NCBI GenBank assembly: GCA_963664465.2
Contig: CAXXSU010000002.1
Coordinates: 186,001 to 250,000 of the forward strand
Source of the DNA: CAVOAK01 sp963664465
GTDB lineage: Bacteria; Pseudomonadota; Alphaproteobacteria; UBA8366; CAVOAK01
Length of the DNA: 64,000 nucleotides
Direction: 5' to 3'
Shown here: positions 34,954-43,906 of the stretch, piece after piece
Layout: each line of letters opens with the position of its first letter
Position numbering within the stretch: position 1 is the stretch's first letter
Position numbers and translations under genes: made by a program
The notes under the pieces: generated by a model
The model's database searches: none
The model's input: only the letters and a program-made list of their open reading frames with translations
What the model was told of the DNA's origin: nothing

Positions 34954-36261
34954 CTAAAGAATAAACCGGCTCAGGTCGGTGTCCTTGGCCAGCTCAGCGA
35001 CATGGGATTGGACGTAGTCAGCATCAATTGTAATGCTAGTTCCGCCCTTGTCGGGCGCATCGAAGCTGATGTCTTCCAACAGCTTTTCCAGCACCGTATG
35101 CAGCCGTCTTGCGCCGATGTTTTCAACTGAGGAATTGATTTCAGCGGCCAAGTCCGCGAGCGACTCGATCGAATCGTCGGTAAATTCGAGCGTCACTTCC
35201 TCGGTCCCCAACAACGCAACATATTGTCGGATGAGGCTGTTTTCCGGCTCACGGAGTATTCGTGCAAAGTCGTCACGCGTCAGGGCCTTAAGACTCACGC
35301 GGATGGGGAGGCGCCCCTGAAGTTCGGGCAAGAGATCTGCGGGTTTTGCCAGATGGAAGGCGCCGGAAGCGACGAACAACACATAGTCGGTCCGCACCGG
35401 TCCGTGTTTTGTGCTTACGGTAGTGCCTTCGATGAGCGGCAGCAGGTCACGCTGCACGCCTTCCCGACTGACGTCGGCACCGCCGCGTTCGGCGCGCGCA
35501 CAGATCTTGTCGATTTCGTCGAGAAAGACGATGCCATTTTGCTCGACCGACGCAATTGCATCCCGAATAATCATGTCGTCGTCGAGCAACTTGTCGCTTT
35601 CTTCGTCGATCAGCAGGTTGTGGGATTCGCCGACAGTAACGCGCTTGGATTTGGTGCGCCCTGCGAATGCCTTACCAAACATATCGCCGAGGTTGACCAT
35701 GCCCATCTGCGCACCCGGCATGCCGGGAATCTCGAAACTCGGAAGGCCGCCGCCGGAGTCCGATACCTCGACCTCGATTTCCTTGTCATCGAGGTCCCCC
35801 TGGCGAAGTTTGACGCGGAACGTCTGGCGCGTGCCCTCGCTCGCATTGGGCCCGACGAGAGCGTCGAGTACGCGCTCCTCCGCCGCCAGTTCCGCCTTGG
35901 CGAACACGTCCTTGCGTTTCTGTTCGCGCGTCATGTGGATCGCGCTCTCCAGCAAGTCCCGGATGATCTGCTCGACGTCGCGGCCGACATAGCCCACTTC
36001 GGTGAATTTGGTCGCTTCGACTTTGATGAAAGGCGCGTTGGCGAGCTTGGCTAGACGTCGCGCAATTTCGGTTTTGCCGACGCCGGTCGGGCCGATCATC
36101 AGAATATTCTTCGGCACGACTTCTTCGCGCAAATCTTCCTCCAGTTGCTGACGCCGCCAACGATTGCGCAGCGCAATGGCGACCGCACGCTTTGCGTCTT
36201 CCTGGCCAATGATAAATCTGTCGAGCTCGGAAACGATCTCGCGTGGGCTAAACGACGTCAT
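34954..36261 (-). CDS. hslU: ATP-dependent protease ATPase subunit HslU
   Basis: AAA+ unfoldase of the HslVU protease. 435 residues: SPREIVSELDRFIIGQEDAKRAVAIALRNRWRRQQ, Walker A GPTGVGKTEIARRLA, the pore loop GYVGRD, Walker B GIVFLDEIDKIC, the I-domain, sensor 2 NIGARRLHTVLEKLLED and the C-terminal LSRFIL that docks into HslV. Overlaps hslV by 4 bases. Confidence 0.98.
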   Translation of the reverse strand: MTSFSPREIVSELDRFIIGQEDAKRAVAIALRNRWRRQQLEEDLREEVVPKNILMIGPTGVGKTEIARRLAKLANAPFIKVEATKFTEVGYVGRDVEQIIRDLLESAIHMTREQKRKDVFAKAELAAEERVLDALVGPNASEGTRQTFRVKLRQGDLDDKEIEVEVSDSGGGLPSFEIPGMPGAQMGMVNLGDMFGKAFAGRTKSKRVTVGESHNLLIDEESDKLLDDDMIIRDAIASVEQNGIVFLDEIDKICARAERGGADVSREGVQRDLLPLIEGTTVSTKHGPVRTDYVLFVASGAFHLAKPADLLPELQGRLPIRVSLKALTRDDFARILREPENSLIRQYVALLGTEEVTLEFTDDSIESLADLAAEINSSVENIGARRLHTVLEKLLEDISFDAPDKGGTSITIDADYVQSHVAELAKDTDLSRFIL

Positions 36262-36800
36262 AACGTTTCTACGATGACGTTCTCATTGGTGTAGATGCAG
36301 ATGCCAGCGGCGATCTGCATGGCCTTCCTGGCGATTGCCTCGGCGTCCAATCCATCCTGATCGCGCAGGGCCCGCGCGGCAGCGAGCGCGAACGGGCCCC
36401 CAGAACCGATGCCGATCAAACCATCCTCGGGTTCAAGCACGTCGCCGGTCCCGGAAAGGATGAGCGAAACGGACTTGTCGGCGACGGCCATCATCGCCTC
36501 GAGCCGACGCAGGTAGCGATCGGTTCGCCAATCCTTGGCAAGTTCGACGCAGGCGCGGGTCAGTTGGTCGGGATACTGCTCAAGCTTCGCTTCGAGCCGC
36601 TCGAACAGCGTGAATGCGTCCGCCGTGGCGCCCGCGAATCCGGCGATCACCTTGTCGTCGGCGAGCCGCCGCACTTTGCACGCATTCGCCTTGACCACGG
36701 TTTGACCCATGCTGACTTGACCGTCGCCTGCAACAACGACGGTGTTGTCCTTGCGGACCGCTAGGATCGTCGTCCCGTGCCAGTCGGGTGTCTCGGTCAT
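36258..36800 (-). CDS. hslV: ATP-dependent protease peptidase subunit HslV
   Basis: Threonine peptidase of the HslVU complex; 180 residues from the ATG at 36800 (MTETPDWHGTTILAVRKD). The mature N-terminal Thr is exposed after processing before TTILAV. GDGQVSMGQTVVKANACKVRRL and GSGGPFALAAARAL match the family. An in-frame ATG at 36923 would add 41 non-conserved residues and is rejected. Transcribed with hslU. Confidence 0.97.
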   Translation of the reverse strand: MTETPDWHGTTILAVRKDNTVVVAGDGQVSMGQTVVKANACKVRRLADDKVIAGFAGATADAFTLFERLEAKLEQYPDQLTRACVELAKDWRTDRYLRRLEAMMAVADKSVSLILSGTGDVLEPEDGLIGIGSGGPFALAAARALRDQDGLDAEAIARKAMQIAAGICIYTNENVIVETL

Positions 36801-36862
36801 TTGCTGGTGTTCCGAAGTCGGGGCTTGTGGATGGGTAACTGCAGCTGTACCGGCAGCTTTTA

Positions 36863-36893
36863 CCATGTGGCGGTTTTTGTCATCGCGGTCAAG
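36863..36893 (-). promoter_or_regulatory. Candidate heat-shock promoter of hslVU
   Basis: On the minus strand CTTGAC (complement of 36888-36893) is followed 17 bases later by CCACATGG. This weakly resembles the sigma-32 pattern CTTG...CCCAT and lies about 60 bases upstream of the hslV start. The -10-like part matches poorly. Confidence 0.25.
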
Positions 36894-37089
36894 GTCGGGC
36901 TGACAGCCGCCCGCCGAAATCACCGACAGACCGTGCGAATTGCGTGTTGCTGGAAACGACGGTTGCTTCCTGCTAAAAGACCGCCGCTGCCGGAAGGTCG
37001 CGTCGACGGCGCACCTCTAGCGGCAACTTTCTCTTGTTGGAGAATTCACAAGTGATCATCGGGCGAGTGCAACGACGGCTGTTTGAGCG

Positions 37090-37623
37090 ATGACAGGAAC
37101 GGACGTCGAGCAACTGCAAGAGCTTTCCGATAACGACCTTAGCGATCTCTGCGATGCGACGGAGGCGGCGATCGGTGCCGGCGGCGGATTCGGCTGGCTT
37201 AAACCACCCGCGCGGCAGGTGTTGGAATCATATTGGCGAGGTGTGCTGTTGGTTCCCGAGCGCACGTTGTTTGTTGCCCGCCTCGACGGTGTGATCGGCG
37301 GATCTGCGCAGCTCATGCGGCCGTCGCGCAACAACGAGGCTCAAGCAAAATCCGCTAACCTGACGACCTCTTTCATGGCGCCTTGGGCGCGCGGCCATGG
37401 GCTCGCGACAAATCTAACCGAGGTCGTCGAAAATGTAGCCCGCGAGGCCGGCTTCACGCTCCTCAACCTCGATGTCCGGGAGACGCAGGAGGCCGCAATC
37501 GCCTTGTATCAGCGGCTCGGCTACACCCAGTGGGCGACCCACCCCTATTATGCGTTCAACGGAGAGAAATGGGTCACGGGTCTTTACTTCTACAAGCATT
37601 TGAACGGGCCCGAAGCGCATTAA
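37090..37623 (+). CDS. GNAT-family N-acetyltransferase
   Basis: 177 residues with a GNAT fold: LFVARLDGVIGGSAQLM (core strand), the acetyl-CoA loop APWARGHGLATNLTEVVENVARE, and the C-terminal YQRLGYTQWATHPYYAF. Substrate unknown. It lies 40 bases upstream of the HIT gene and is divergent from hslV. Confidence 0.85.
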   Translation: MTGTDVEQLQELSDNDLSDLCDATEAAIGAGGGFGWLKPPARQVLESYWRGVLLVPERTLFVARLDGVIGGSAQLMRPSRNNEAQAKSANLTTSFMAPWARGHGLATNLTEVVENVAREAGFTLLNLDVRETQEAAIALYQRLGYTQWATHPYYAFNGEKWVTGLYFYKHLNGPEAH

Positions 37624-37662
37624 CGCAAGGCGGCCGCCCTAACGCGGCGTCGGGAGCGTTCG

Positions 37663-38025
37663 ATGGACTATGACGACGACAATATCTTTGCAAAGATCCT
37701 GCGCGGCGAATTGCCATGTGACAAGGTATACGAGGACGAGCACACACTGGCTTTTCGCGACATTAATCCACAAGCACCCATTCATGTGCTGGTGATTCCC
37801 AAGGGCAAATACGTCTCATTCGAGGATTTTTCGGCCTCGGCGCCGGATGACGAGCTGGCAGCGTTCGACCGGGCCGTCGGCCGCGTTGCGCGTGAACTGG
37901 GGCTGGACGAGCCGGGTTATCGGATTCTCGCCAACCATGGCGAGGCAGCGGGGCAATTGGTGCCGCATTATCATCTTCACATTTTCGGCGGCGGCGATCT
38001 CGGGCCGATGATCACCAAGAGCTGA
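37663..38025 (+). CDS. HIT-family purine-nucleotide hydrolase (HINT-like)
   Basis: 120-residue cytosolic nucleotidyl-hydrolase. The catalytic triad motif is present as PHYHLHIFGGGDLG, preceded by DNIFAKILRGELPCDKVYEDEHTLAFRDINPQAPIHVLVIPKGKY. Length and motifs match HinT-type AMP-lysine hydrolases. Convergent with the HAD gene across 17 bases. Confidence 0.93.
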   Translation: MDYDDDNIFAKILRGELPCDKVYEDEHTLAFRDINPQAPIHVLVIPKGKYVSFEDFSASAPDDELAAFDRAVGRVARELGLDEPGYRILANHGEAAGQLVPHYHLHIFGGGDLGPMITKS

Positions 38026-38042
38026 GCTCATTTCAGCTGCGG

Positions 38043-38777
38043 CTAGCTGCTCGCCGCAAGCGATTGCCGATGCGCCGCCACGAAATCCGCCAAGCTGTCG
38101 AAACGGAAGTCGACCGCGATCTCGGTGGTGGGTGCCGGCGTGGCTCCCCAGCCGCTTTTGTCGTGTCGCCGATCGATCCAGGCACTGGCCATGCCAACTG
38201 ATTTGGCGGGCGCATGGTCGTGGAACAGGCTCTGCGCCACATGCAGGATGTCGCTCTTCTCAATGCCCTGCGCCGCGAGCCGCGCCAGTAGATAGTCGAA
38301 GTTGCGTTGGGACGGCTTGTAGGAGCCGATATCCTGCGCGGTATATATCGCATCGAAGGTAACTTCGAGGCGGCGATTGCTGCCCACAAAACTCGCATTA
38401 TCGATGTTCGAGAGAATCACCAGTTTGTAGTGGTTTTGCAGGTACTCGAGCGAGGGAACCGTGTCCGGAAAAACAGGCCAGTCAGGCACCGACGCGCCAA
38501 ATCGCCGGTGCGCGTCGTCGCCCATGTCGACTGACAAAAGATCGGCAAGCTGGCGGTGTATTTCCGTCAACAAGTCTGAATACGGCTGGTCTGGGGCTGC
38601 CGCCTGCTGCGCAGACTCGTGCTTGGCAAACATCTCCAATAGCGCATCGCGCGAGGGTGATACACCGGCCTCTTCGAGCAGGGGCTGCAGCGCGGTGCGG
38701 ATGCCGGTCTCCCAGTCGATCAAGGTTCCATAGCAGTCGAAGCTGAGAACTTTGAAACTGCTCAGGTCCGCAGTCAC
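38043..38777 (-). CDS. HAD-superfamily haloacid dehalogenase-like hydrolase (type II)
   Basis: 244 residues. Motif I is LSFDCYGTLIDWETGI with the nucleophilic Asp, motif II LVILSNIDN, and motifs III-IV region SYKPSQRNFDYLL and WIDRRHDKSGWG. The arrangement suits a type II haloacid dehalogenase or related hydrolase; substrate is unknown. The gene is followed by an LVIVD-type gene on the same strand. Confidence 0.85.
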   Translation of the reverse strand: MTADLSSFKVLSFDCYGTLIDWETGIRTALQPLLEEAGVSPSRDALLEMFAKHESAQQAAAPDQPYSDLLTEIHRQLADLLSVDMGDDAHRRFGASVPDWPVFPDTVPSLEYLQNHYKLVILSNIDNASFVGSNRRLEVTFDAIYTAQDIGSYKPSQRNFDYLLARLAAQGIEKSDILHVAQSLFHDHAPAKSVGMASAWIDRRHDKSGWGATPAPTTEIAVDFRFDSLADFVAAHRQSLAASS

Positions 38778-38795
38778 GCCGCCGTCACGCCGCCG

Positions 38796-39917
38796 TCACG
38801 TCCGCTCGACGATGTGCATGCCGCCGAAGCGGTCGAGCAGATACACCAGTCCGCGGTCGTCGACGTCGACATCGTTGCTGGCGATCTGCTTCTGGCCGTT
38901 GGCCGGCGGCGGATTGAAATGGGCCACTTCCTTGGGTGCGTGCGGATTGGCGATATCGATCAGCCGAAGCCCCTGGTTAAACCAGGCGACCGGTATTTCG
39001 GTGCCGGTCACAACCTCGGTTGGCTGATGGCAACCGCTGCGTTCAGGGGTTTTCTTTCCAATCACCTCTTCGACCTGATAGGTCGAAACCGGCCAGGGTC
39101 GCGTCTCGTCGGTGATGTCGAAGATCCAGACAAAGGCTGCCGGCCCATCCGGGTCGGTCCGTGCGACGTCCTCGTCGGCGACCAGCAGGTAGCGGCGACC
39201 TTCGATATCGAAGGGGATCGGCAGGCAAGTGTGCGTCGGGCAGGGGAAGGGTGGGTGGTAGTCGACGCTGGCGACCGTTTTCGGTTTGCTCATATCCTCG
39301 ATGTCGATGATGTAGAAGCCGGCCTGCCAATAGCTCGTGTAGAGCCGGTTGCCCATGCGCATCGGGTGGTGACAGCGCGGCAGCGGAAAGCCCGCGCGGA
39401 CCTCGTAGGTCTCGCCGCCGGCGACCCATTGACCGGGCGCCCACCAGCGTCCGACTTCCTCCGGCCGGGTCGGATCCTTGAGATCCAGGATAACGACGAT
39501 GCGGTCGCTGTAGCCCTCCATCGAGGCCGAGAGATAGGCATAGCGCCCGTCAAAATCGAAGCGGTGGACGCCGCTGCCGACCGTCTCCCAATTGGCGATG
39601 TGCTTGGGCTTGGCCGGGTTGGAGGCGTCGTAGATGCCGATCCCTGGCGCCAGGGTGTCGGTTTCAGGCACGCCGCGCGCGCGTTCATGGTTGACCAGCA
39701 TCAAGCCGTCGACCACCCGCACCTTGTGCGAATGCATGCCTTCGGGGATGTCGATCTGTGCCAGGAGCCGTACATTCTTGGGGTCGGCCACGTCGTAGAT
39801 GCCGGTGCCGAGCGGGTGGTCCATATGGCCGATATAGGCAGTCGTGCCGTCGAGATACATCTGACCACCACCCTCGCATTCGACGTGGGCGACCTCGCGA
39901 TATCCTTCGATGCTCAT
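38796..39917 (-). CDS. LVIVD-repeat beta-propeller-like protein
   Basis: 373 residues from the ATG at 39917 (MSIEGYREVAHVECEGGG). It contains repeated IYDVADPKNVRLL / IYDASNPAKPKHI / ILDLKDPTRPEEV / IIDIEDMSKPKTV / LIDIANPHAPKEV units, the LVIVD-type repeat seen in secreted or choice-of-anchor proteins. No signal peptide is evident. The repeats suggest a beta-propeller; no biochemical function is assigned. Confidence 0.8.
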   Translation of the reverse strand: MSIEGYREVAHVECEGGGQMYLDGTTAYIGHMDHPLGTGIYDVADPKNVRLLAQIDIPEGMHSHKVRVVDGLMLVNHERARGVPETDTLAPGIGIYDASNPAKPKHIANWETVGSGVHRFDFDGRYAYLSASMEGYSDRIVVILDLKDPTRPEEVGRWWAPGQWVAGGETYEVRAGFPLPRCHHPMRMGNRLYTSYWQAGFYIIDIEDMSKPKTVASVDYHPPFPCPTHTCLPIPFDIEGRRYLLVADEDVARTDPDGPAAFVWIFDITDETRPWPVSTYQVEEVIGKKTPERSGCHQPTEVVTGTEIPVAWFNQGLRLIDIANPHAPKEVAHFNPPPANGQKQIASNDVDVDDRGLVYLLDRFGGMHIVERT

Positions 39918-39987
39918 CGTCCGTGTCCTCCGAAATAGGCCAACGGTTCCGGCCACTCATGCAGATATGCTTAAGAGCTCCCACCCG

Positions 39988-40626
39988 TCATCGCGAACAA
40001 GCGTAATCTCGTTCACCCACTGTATCGCCTGTCGCAGGAGGGGCGCACAGTTTTCTAAAGACGACTTTCAGCCCGGTTTTCCTATCCGGCAACTTGCGGA
40101 CAAAACGAAGATCGTACCTTTCGAACAGCAGACGGAGGTTTGACTCGTTAAAGTATTGGATGTGCTGAGGCGGGCCGAACGGACCCCATTCCAGCACGTT
40201 TGCGGGCCGGTTAGGCGAGCCCATGTCTGGTGTCGTGATATAGACAAATCCGCACTCGCGCGTGAGGTTCGATAGCAGGCTCAAGTATGCATTTAGATCA
40301 CCAACGTGTTCGATGACTTCGGAGGAGAATACGAAATCAAACGGTTCGTCGATGGCTTGCAGCTGGTCATATGAACTTACCAGGAACTGGCATTTTGAAA
40401 ATTTTTCTCGAGCATAGGTAATGGCGTGCTCGTTGATGTCGAAACCACTAGCGTCCGCACCCATTAATCTCAGTGCGTCGACAATAAATCCGCCGCCGCA
40501 GCCGATGTCGATGGCCCTTTTTTTGGGACTTATCCATGTAGCTTGACGGCCTGACTGCGCAGAGCGCTCTCCTGACGGTAGTGCCGGATATCTGCTAAAA
40601 TAAAGAGCGCGAGGAAGACGAAGCAT
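39988..40626 (-). CDS. Class I SAM-dependent methyltransferase
   Basis: 212 residues with SAM motif I AIDIGCGGGFIVDALRLMG, GFDINEHAITYAREKF, motif FDFVFSSEVIEHVGDL and a C-terminal YITTPDMGSPNRP. Similar to UbiG/Coq3-like or small-molecule methyltransferases; substrate unknown. The first 30 residues have no family similarity and the frame stays open upstream, so the N-terminus may be truncated at the boundary between core and accessory DNA. Confidence 0.75.
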   Translation of the reverse strand: MLRLPRALYFSRYPALPSGERSAQSGRQATWISPKKRAIDIGCGGGFIVDALRLMGADASGFDINEHAITYAREKFSKCQFLVSSYDQLQAIDEPFDFVFSSEVIEHVGDLNAYLSLLSNLTRECGFVYITTPDMGSPNRPANVLEWGPFGPPQHIQYFNESNLRLLFERYDLRFVRKLPDRKTGLKVVFRKLCAPPATGDTVGERDYACSR

Positions 40627-40785
40627 TCGCGTTCTGGCTGAAACTCCGTTTGTTGCCGATCAGCGACCGCGCGGCCATAGCAGCCAAGATTGCCGTCGTT
40701 TTGGCGGCCCGCTGGACGATTGAGGGAGGCTAGTGCGTGCCCAGAATCACCGGGAAATATCTCAATCGTAAATGGAGAGTTGGCG
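40624..40785 (+). other. Short coding remnant before the IS
   Basis: An open plus-strand frame ending at TAG 40731-40733 reads FWLKLRLLPISDRAAIAAK then a Trp-containing end; it resembles the C-terminus of a small protein whose 5' end is missing. The next 50 bases hold nothing recognisable before the IS terminal repeat at 40786. Confidence 0.3.
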
Positions 40786-42262
40786 TAACAGCCCGTTGAC
40801 GAAGTCTTCCCTGGACGAAGTCGGCATGGTCTGATTCTCTGGTGTCCTGGCCTGAAGGGGGGTTCGCTGATGGCGATGGGACAGCAGAAGGATCGTCAGG
40901 GGGACTTGATGGTGAGCTGGTCGGAGATGCCGCGCTCGCCTGGTCATGTATTTTACGACCGCCTGCAGTTGGTACTGATCGAGGGCGGCTTCGACGGCTT
41001 CGCCGAGGCGGTCTGCCAGCCCTATTACGCGGCCAGGATGGGGGCGCCTTCGGTGCCACCCGGGCGCTACTTCCGTATGCACCTGGTGGGCTACTTCGAG
41101 GGTATCGACTCTGAGCGTGGGCTGGAGTGGCGCTGCTCGGATTCCCTGTCGCTACGGGAGTTCCTGCTGTTGGAGATGCGGGAACGGGTGCCGGACCATT
41201 CCTGGCTGTCACGGACCCGCGCGCGCCTGCCCCATGAAGTCCGCACGGCGGTGTTTGACTGGGTCCTGGCGCTGATCGCCGAGGCGGGTCTGGTGAAGGG
41301 CGAGCGCATCGGGGTGGATGCCTCGACCATGGAGGCCAACGCGGCGCTGCGCAACATCGTGCGGAGGGACACGGGCGAGGGTTACCGGGGGATGCTGGAG
41401 CGCTTGGCCCAGGAGAGCGGTATCGAGACACCCACGGCTGAGGACCTGGCGCGTCTGGACCGCAAGCGCAAGGGCAAGAAGCTCTCGAACCAGGACTGGG
41501 TTTCCAGGAGCGACCCCGAGGCCAAGATCGCCAAGATGAAGGACGGCACCACGCACCTGGCCTACAAGCCCGAGCACGCGGTGGATCTGGACACCGGCGC
41601 GGTGGTGGCGGCGGAGCTGCACCCGGCCGACGAGGGCGATACGACAACGCTTCCCAAGACCCTGGCGGCGGCCGAGGCAAACCTCGAGGCGGTGGATGTG
41701 GCGCCGACGGCCGAAGATCCGGCCGAATGTGTGACCGATAAGGGCTACCACTCACGGTTGGTCTTGAAGGCGCTCGACGACGGCCCCTGGAAGAGCCGGA
41801 TCTCCGAGCCCAAGCAGAAGGGTTTTGCGCGCTGGCACGGAGATGATGCGGCTCGCCGGGCGGTCACCAACAACCGGACCCGGCTGTTATCGGGGGTGGC
41901 CAGGGAAGCCTTCAAGCTGCGCGCCGAGATCGTCGAGCGCTCCTTTGCCCACAACCTCGATCGCGGCGGTATGCGCCGGACCTGGCTTCGGGGCCGCGAG
42001 AACGTGCACAAGCGATACCTGCTTCACGTCGCCGGCCACAACCTATCGTTGCTGATGCGCCAACTCATCGGCGCCGGCACCCCGAAGGAGGCCGTGGCGG
42101 GCGGAATTGGCGCCTTGTTCGTGCTTGTTACGCCCGCTGGAGCCGTCCTGGTCGTTCAGATCGTCCTCATCGTCTCGGAGGATGGCGAAACCGCCTTCGC
42201 CGCGATATGCTTCGCCGTGGCGTGAAACCCGGTCAATGACGCCTTTTTCAACGGGCTGTTAA
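40786..42262 (+). mobile_element. IS5/IS1182-type element, copy 1
   Basis: Terminal repeats TAACAGCCCGTTGA (from 40786) and its complement TCAACGGGCTGTTA (to 42261). A nearly identical copy lies in inverted orientation at 47222-48699. No convincing target duplication flanks this copy. Confidence 0.9.
40870..42225 (+). CDS. IS5/IS1182-type DDE transposase, copy 1
   Basis: 451 residues, apparently intact. N-terminal DUF772-like region (HVFYDRLQLVLIEGGFDGFAE), the first catalytic Asp in GERIGVDASTMEANAALR, second in CVTDKGYHSRLVL, and a C-terminal ERSFAHNLDRGGMRRTWLRG with the catalytic Glu. It differs from copy 2 by one visible residue (HEVRTA here, HEVHTA there). Start ATG lies shortly after a purine-rich stretch. 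Confidence 0.9.
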   Translation: MAMGQQKDRQGDLMVSWSEMPRSPGHVFYDRLQLVLIEGGFDGFAEAVCQPYYAARMGAPSVPPGRYFRMHLVGYFEGIDSERGLEWRCSDSLSLREFLLLEMRERVPDHSWLSRTRARLPHEVRTAVFDWVLALIAEAGLVKGERIGVDASTMEANAALRNIVRRDTGEGYRGMLERLAQESGIETPTAEDLARLDRKRKGKKLSNQDWVSRSDPEAKIAKMKDGTTHLAYKPEHAVDLDTGAVVAAELHPADEGDTTTLPKTLAAAEANLEAVDVAPTAEDPAECVTDKGYHSRLVLKALDDGPWKSRISEPKQKGFARWHGDDAARRAVTNNRTRLLSGVAREAFKLRAEIVERSFAHNLDRGGMRRTWLRGRENVHKRYLLHVAGHNLSLLMRQLIGAGTPKEAVAGGIGALFVLVTPAGAVLVVQIVLIVSEDGETAFAAICFAVA

Positions 42263-43075
42263 GATTTCGATGTCTTGTCGATCATGAAGTTTCATCAACG
42301 CCTTTTCGATTTGATCAATTCGAGCGGCTGTGTCATTCTTGATGGCACGCTGAAATGCATCGAAGGTTATTGGCCCATGGCTGTCCATGGACTCTACCCG
42401 ATATGGAATATCGTTCTGCAATGCATCCGCAGTTTGTGCTTCGGCGTTGCCATCGAACTCGAAGTCCAAGGGCAGGGCATCCTCCCAGTGAGGGTCGAAG
42501 CCAAGCATATTCAGACCAGCCTTGCCTTGATGGATGGACGCGTTCTGCAAGGCCCAATGACTTGATGTCATGACGTTCCGTGCCGTTGGGTGTTTTGACA
42601 AATGAATTAGCCACAGGTCACGACCAGCGTCCCTCGACCGGATAAAGAATGGCGTGAAGTAGGGTGCACCAGTTCCACTTTGGAGTTGCCTAATTATGAG
42701 CCGTTGTACCAGATATCTGTGGCCTCGTAGCTCCTTGGTTTCAAGAAATCGACTCACTTGATCTTCGCTTATTTCGACGGGCGCAACGGCCTTGAGAGAA
42801 GATACGTTGGCCGAGAGGTAGTCGATCAGCCAGTCGATCGCGAAAGTGAGGATGATTTCCGATCGAGGTAGCGTTTCCAGAATATATCTGCATACGCTTA
42901 GCGGAACGTCTTTGTAACCGCATTGGTCAAGCAAGAAAATCGACCGACCGGCACGCGCCCTTGTCAAGATATCGTGTGTTCTGGAAAATGAAATCATATT
43001 TGGGCGCGAATTGACTAGCGCCGCCAGAATCGCCAACATGAACATGATCCTTGCTAGGGATGGGCATACCGACAT
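42248..43075 (-). pseudogene. Three-Cys-motif partner (TcmP)-like gene, truncated
   Basis: 275-residue frame resembling the C-terminal part of three-Cys-motif partner proteins: FLLDQCGYKDVPLSVCRYIL, EIILTFAIDWLIDYLS and LWLIHLSKHPTARNVMTSSHW. The usual N-terminal domain is missing, and a TGA precedes the first ATG in frame. At the other end the last codons (ILTAR) and the stop come from the terminal repeat of the adjacent IS, so the gene is cut at its 3' end by the insertion. TcmP is typically linked to a radical-SAM-like three-Cys protein in defence-like islands; no partner is visible here. The family call is moderate. Confidence 0.5.
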
Positions 43076-43193
43076 TCATTAACGGGACTGCCTTGAGAGC
43101 CCAATGCACGGCGAATTCGATGTAATGTTGGCAAACTCCCCGTTTTCACAGGAAACGGACTATGGCAGCTTTTGTGGCCTGCGAGAGCAGAAT

Positions 43194-43604
43194 ATGACGC
43201 CAATAACTCCACCTTCACCGGTTGAATTACACTTGGAGCCTCCCGACGGTGCGATGCGAATCTGGTTGGATAGCTTCAAATACATCGCAGAAGCGGCACC
43301 GGATTCGGGTTATGAACTGAACGACATTCGATCCGCATTGCATACGGGATCTATGCAATTTTGGACTGTTTCCAAGAGCGGTGCACTTTCGGCGGTTTGC
43401 GTCACGCAAATAAAGTTAAGCATACTACATATTGTCTTAATCGGTGGTGAAGAGCCATCTTGGAATTGCTTGCTGCCTGATATTGAGAATTGGGGGAGAG
43501 AGCAAGGATGCAAACGGGTCGTTTACAGCGGTCCGTCTGACTTAACACGCTCGTTAGGATCAGACTGGCGCGAGACCCGACGTACTCTTGAAAAGGAGCT
43601 TTAA
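43194..43604 (+). CDS. Phage-type GNAT-like hypothetical protein
   Basis: About 136 residues from the ATG at 43194 (MTPITPPSPVELHLEPPDG). The pattern RIWLDSFKYIAEAAPDSGYE, MQFWTVSKSGALSAVCVTQI, LHIVLIGGEEPSWN and ENWGREQGCKRVVYSGPSDL resembles GNAT-like proteins found in prophage structural regions. A frame open from 43104 would add 30 residues not seen in the paralogue. A second, internally deleted copy lies at 47033-47161, in opposite orientation. Confidence 0.6.
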   Translation: MTPITPPSPVELHLEPPDGAMRIWLDSFKYIAEAAPDSGYELNDIRSALHTGSMQFWTVSKSGALSAVCVTQIKLSILHIVLIGGEEPSWNCLLPDIENWGREQGCKRVVYSGPSDLTRSLGSDWRETRRTLEKEL

Positions 43605-43743
43605 CCCAACAAGAAAAAGGGGCCGCGATTGGCTGCTCCTTCGAAGAACCCCTTTCACTGGAGGTTATGTGCATTAACCATGAAAGGGGCTCTTTGGTCC
43701 ATTATCCCAATTAGAATGCGACTTGCGTGCCGATCATGAAGTA
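43563..43743. repeat. Inverted repeat, left arm (with 46894-47075)
   Basis: About 180 bases, near-identical in inverted orientation to 46894-47075, with a few substitutions and small indels. The arm covers the 3' end of the GNAT-like gene, the intergenic hairpin region and the last codons of a porin. The arms bracket about 3.1 kb. Confidence 0.88.
43605..43710. terminator. Intergenic hairpin region between the convergent GNAT-like gene and porin cassette
   Basis: Contains AAAAGGGGC..., GGAGCAGCC-type complementarity (GGGGCCGCGATTGGCTGCTCC) and a second pairing GAACCCCTTTCA / TGAAAGGGGCTC. The same arrangement is seen at 46927-47030 after the porin. Probably a bidirectional terminator, inferred from its position. 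Confidence 0.5.
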
Positions 43744-43890
43744 TGTCGCATCGTTGTCGCTGGCCGTGCCCATACGATCAACTTCGTACTGCACGACCTC
43801 AGCCCACGCCCGCACTCCAGGTGCAGATGCGAAATTATGGCTCACACCCAACGTCCACACGTCAACCTGATCAGCAATGAGGTAGTGCGT
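43711..43890 (-). pseudogene. Silent porin C-terminal cassette
   Basis: A minus-strand frame of about 60 residues: ADQVDVWTLGVSHNFASAPG, RAWAEVVQYEVDRMGTASDN, DATYFMIGTQVAF and stop TAA at 43711-43713. It is the end of a porin with no start; upstream similarity stops near 43890. It is closer to the porin remnant at 907-1407 than to the porin at 45734. It lies in the inverted repeat arm facing the GNAT-like gene. Confidence 0.85.
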
Positions 43891-43906
43891 CAGTTTGAAA
43901 CTTGAG

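Noticed and set aside
35224..36054. Long open frame antisense to hslU
   Set aside because: It lies entirely opposite a clear HslU gene, has no recognisable motif, and is expected from the codon bias of GC-rich DNA.
38814..39938. 374-codon open frame antisense to the LVIVD-type gene
   Set aside because: It mirrors a well-supported gene and shows no domain or start signal.
40730..41755. Pro/Ser/Arg-rich frame opposite the IS transposase (also 47729-48742)
   Set aside because: Present in both copies only because the IS is duplicated; low-complexity composition indicates a shadow.
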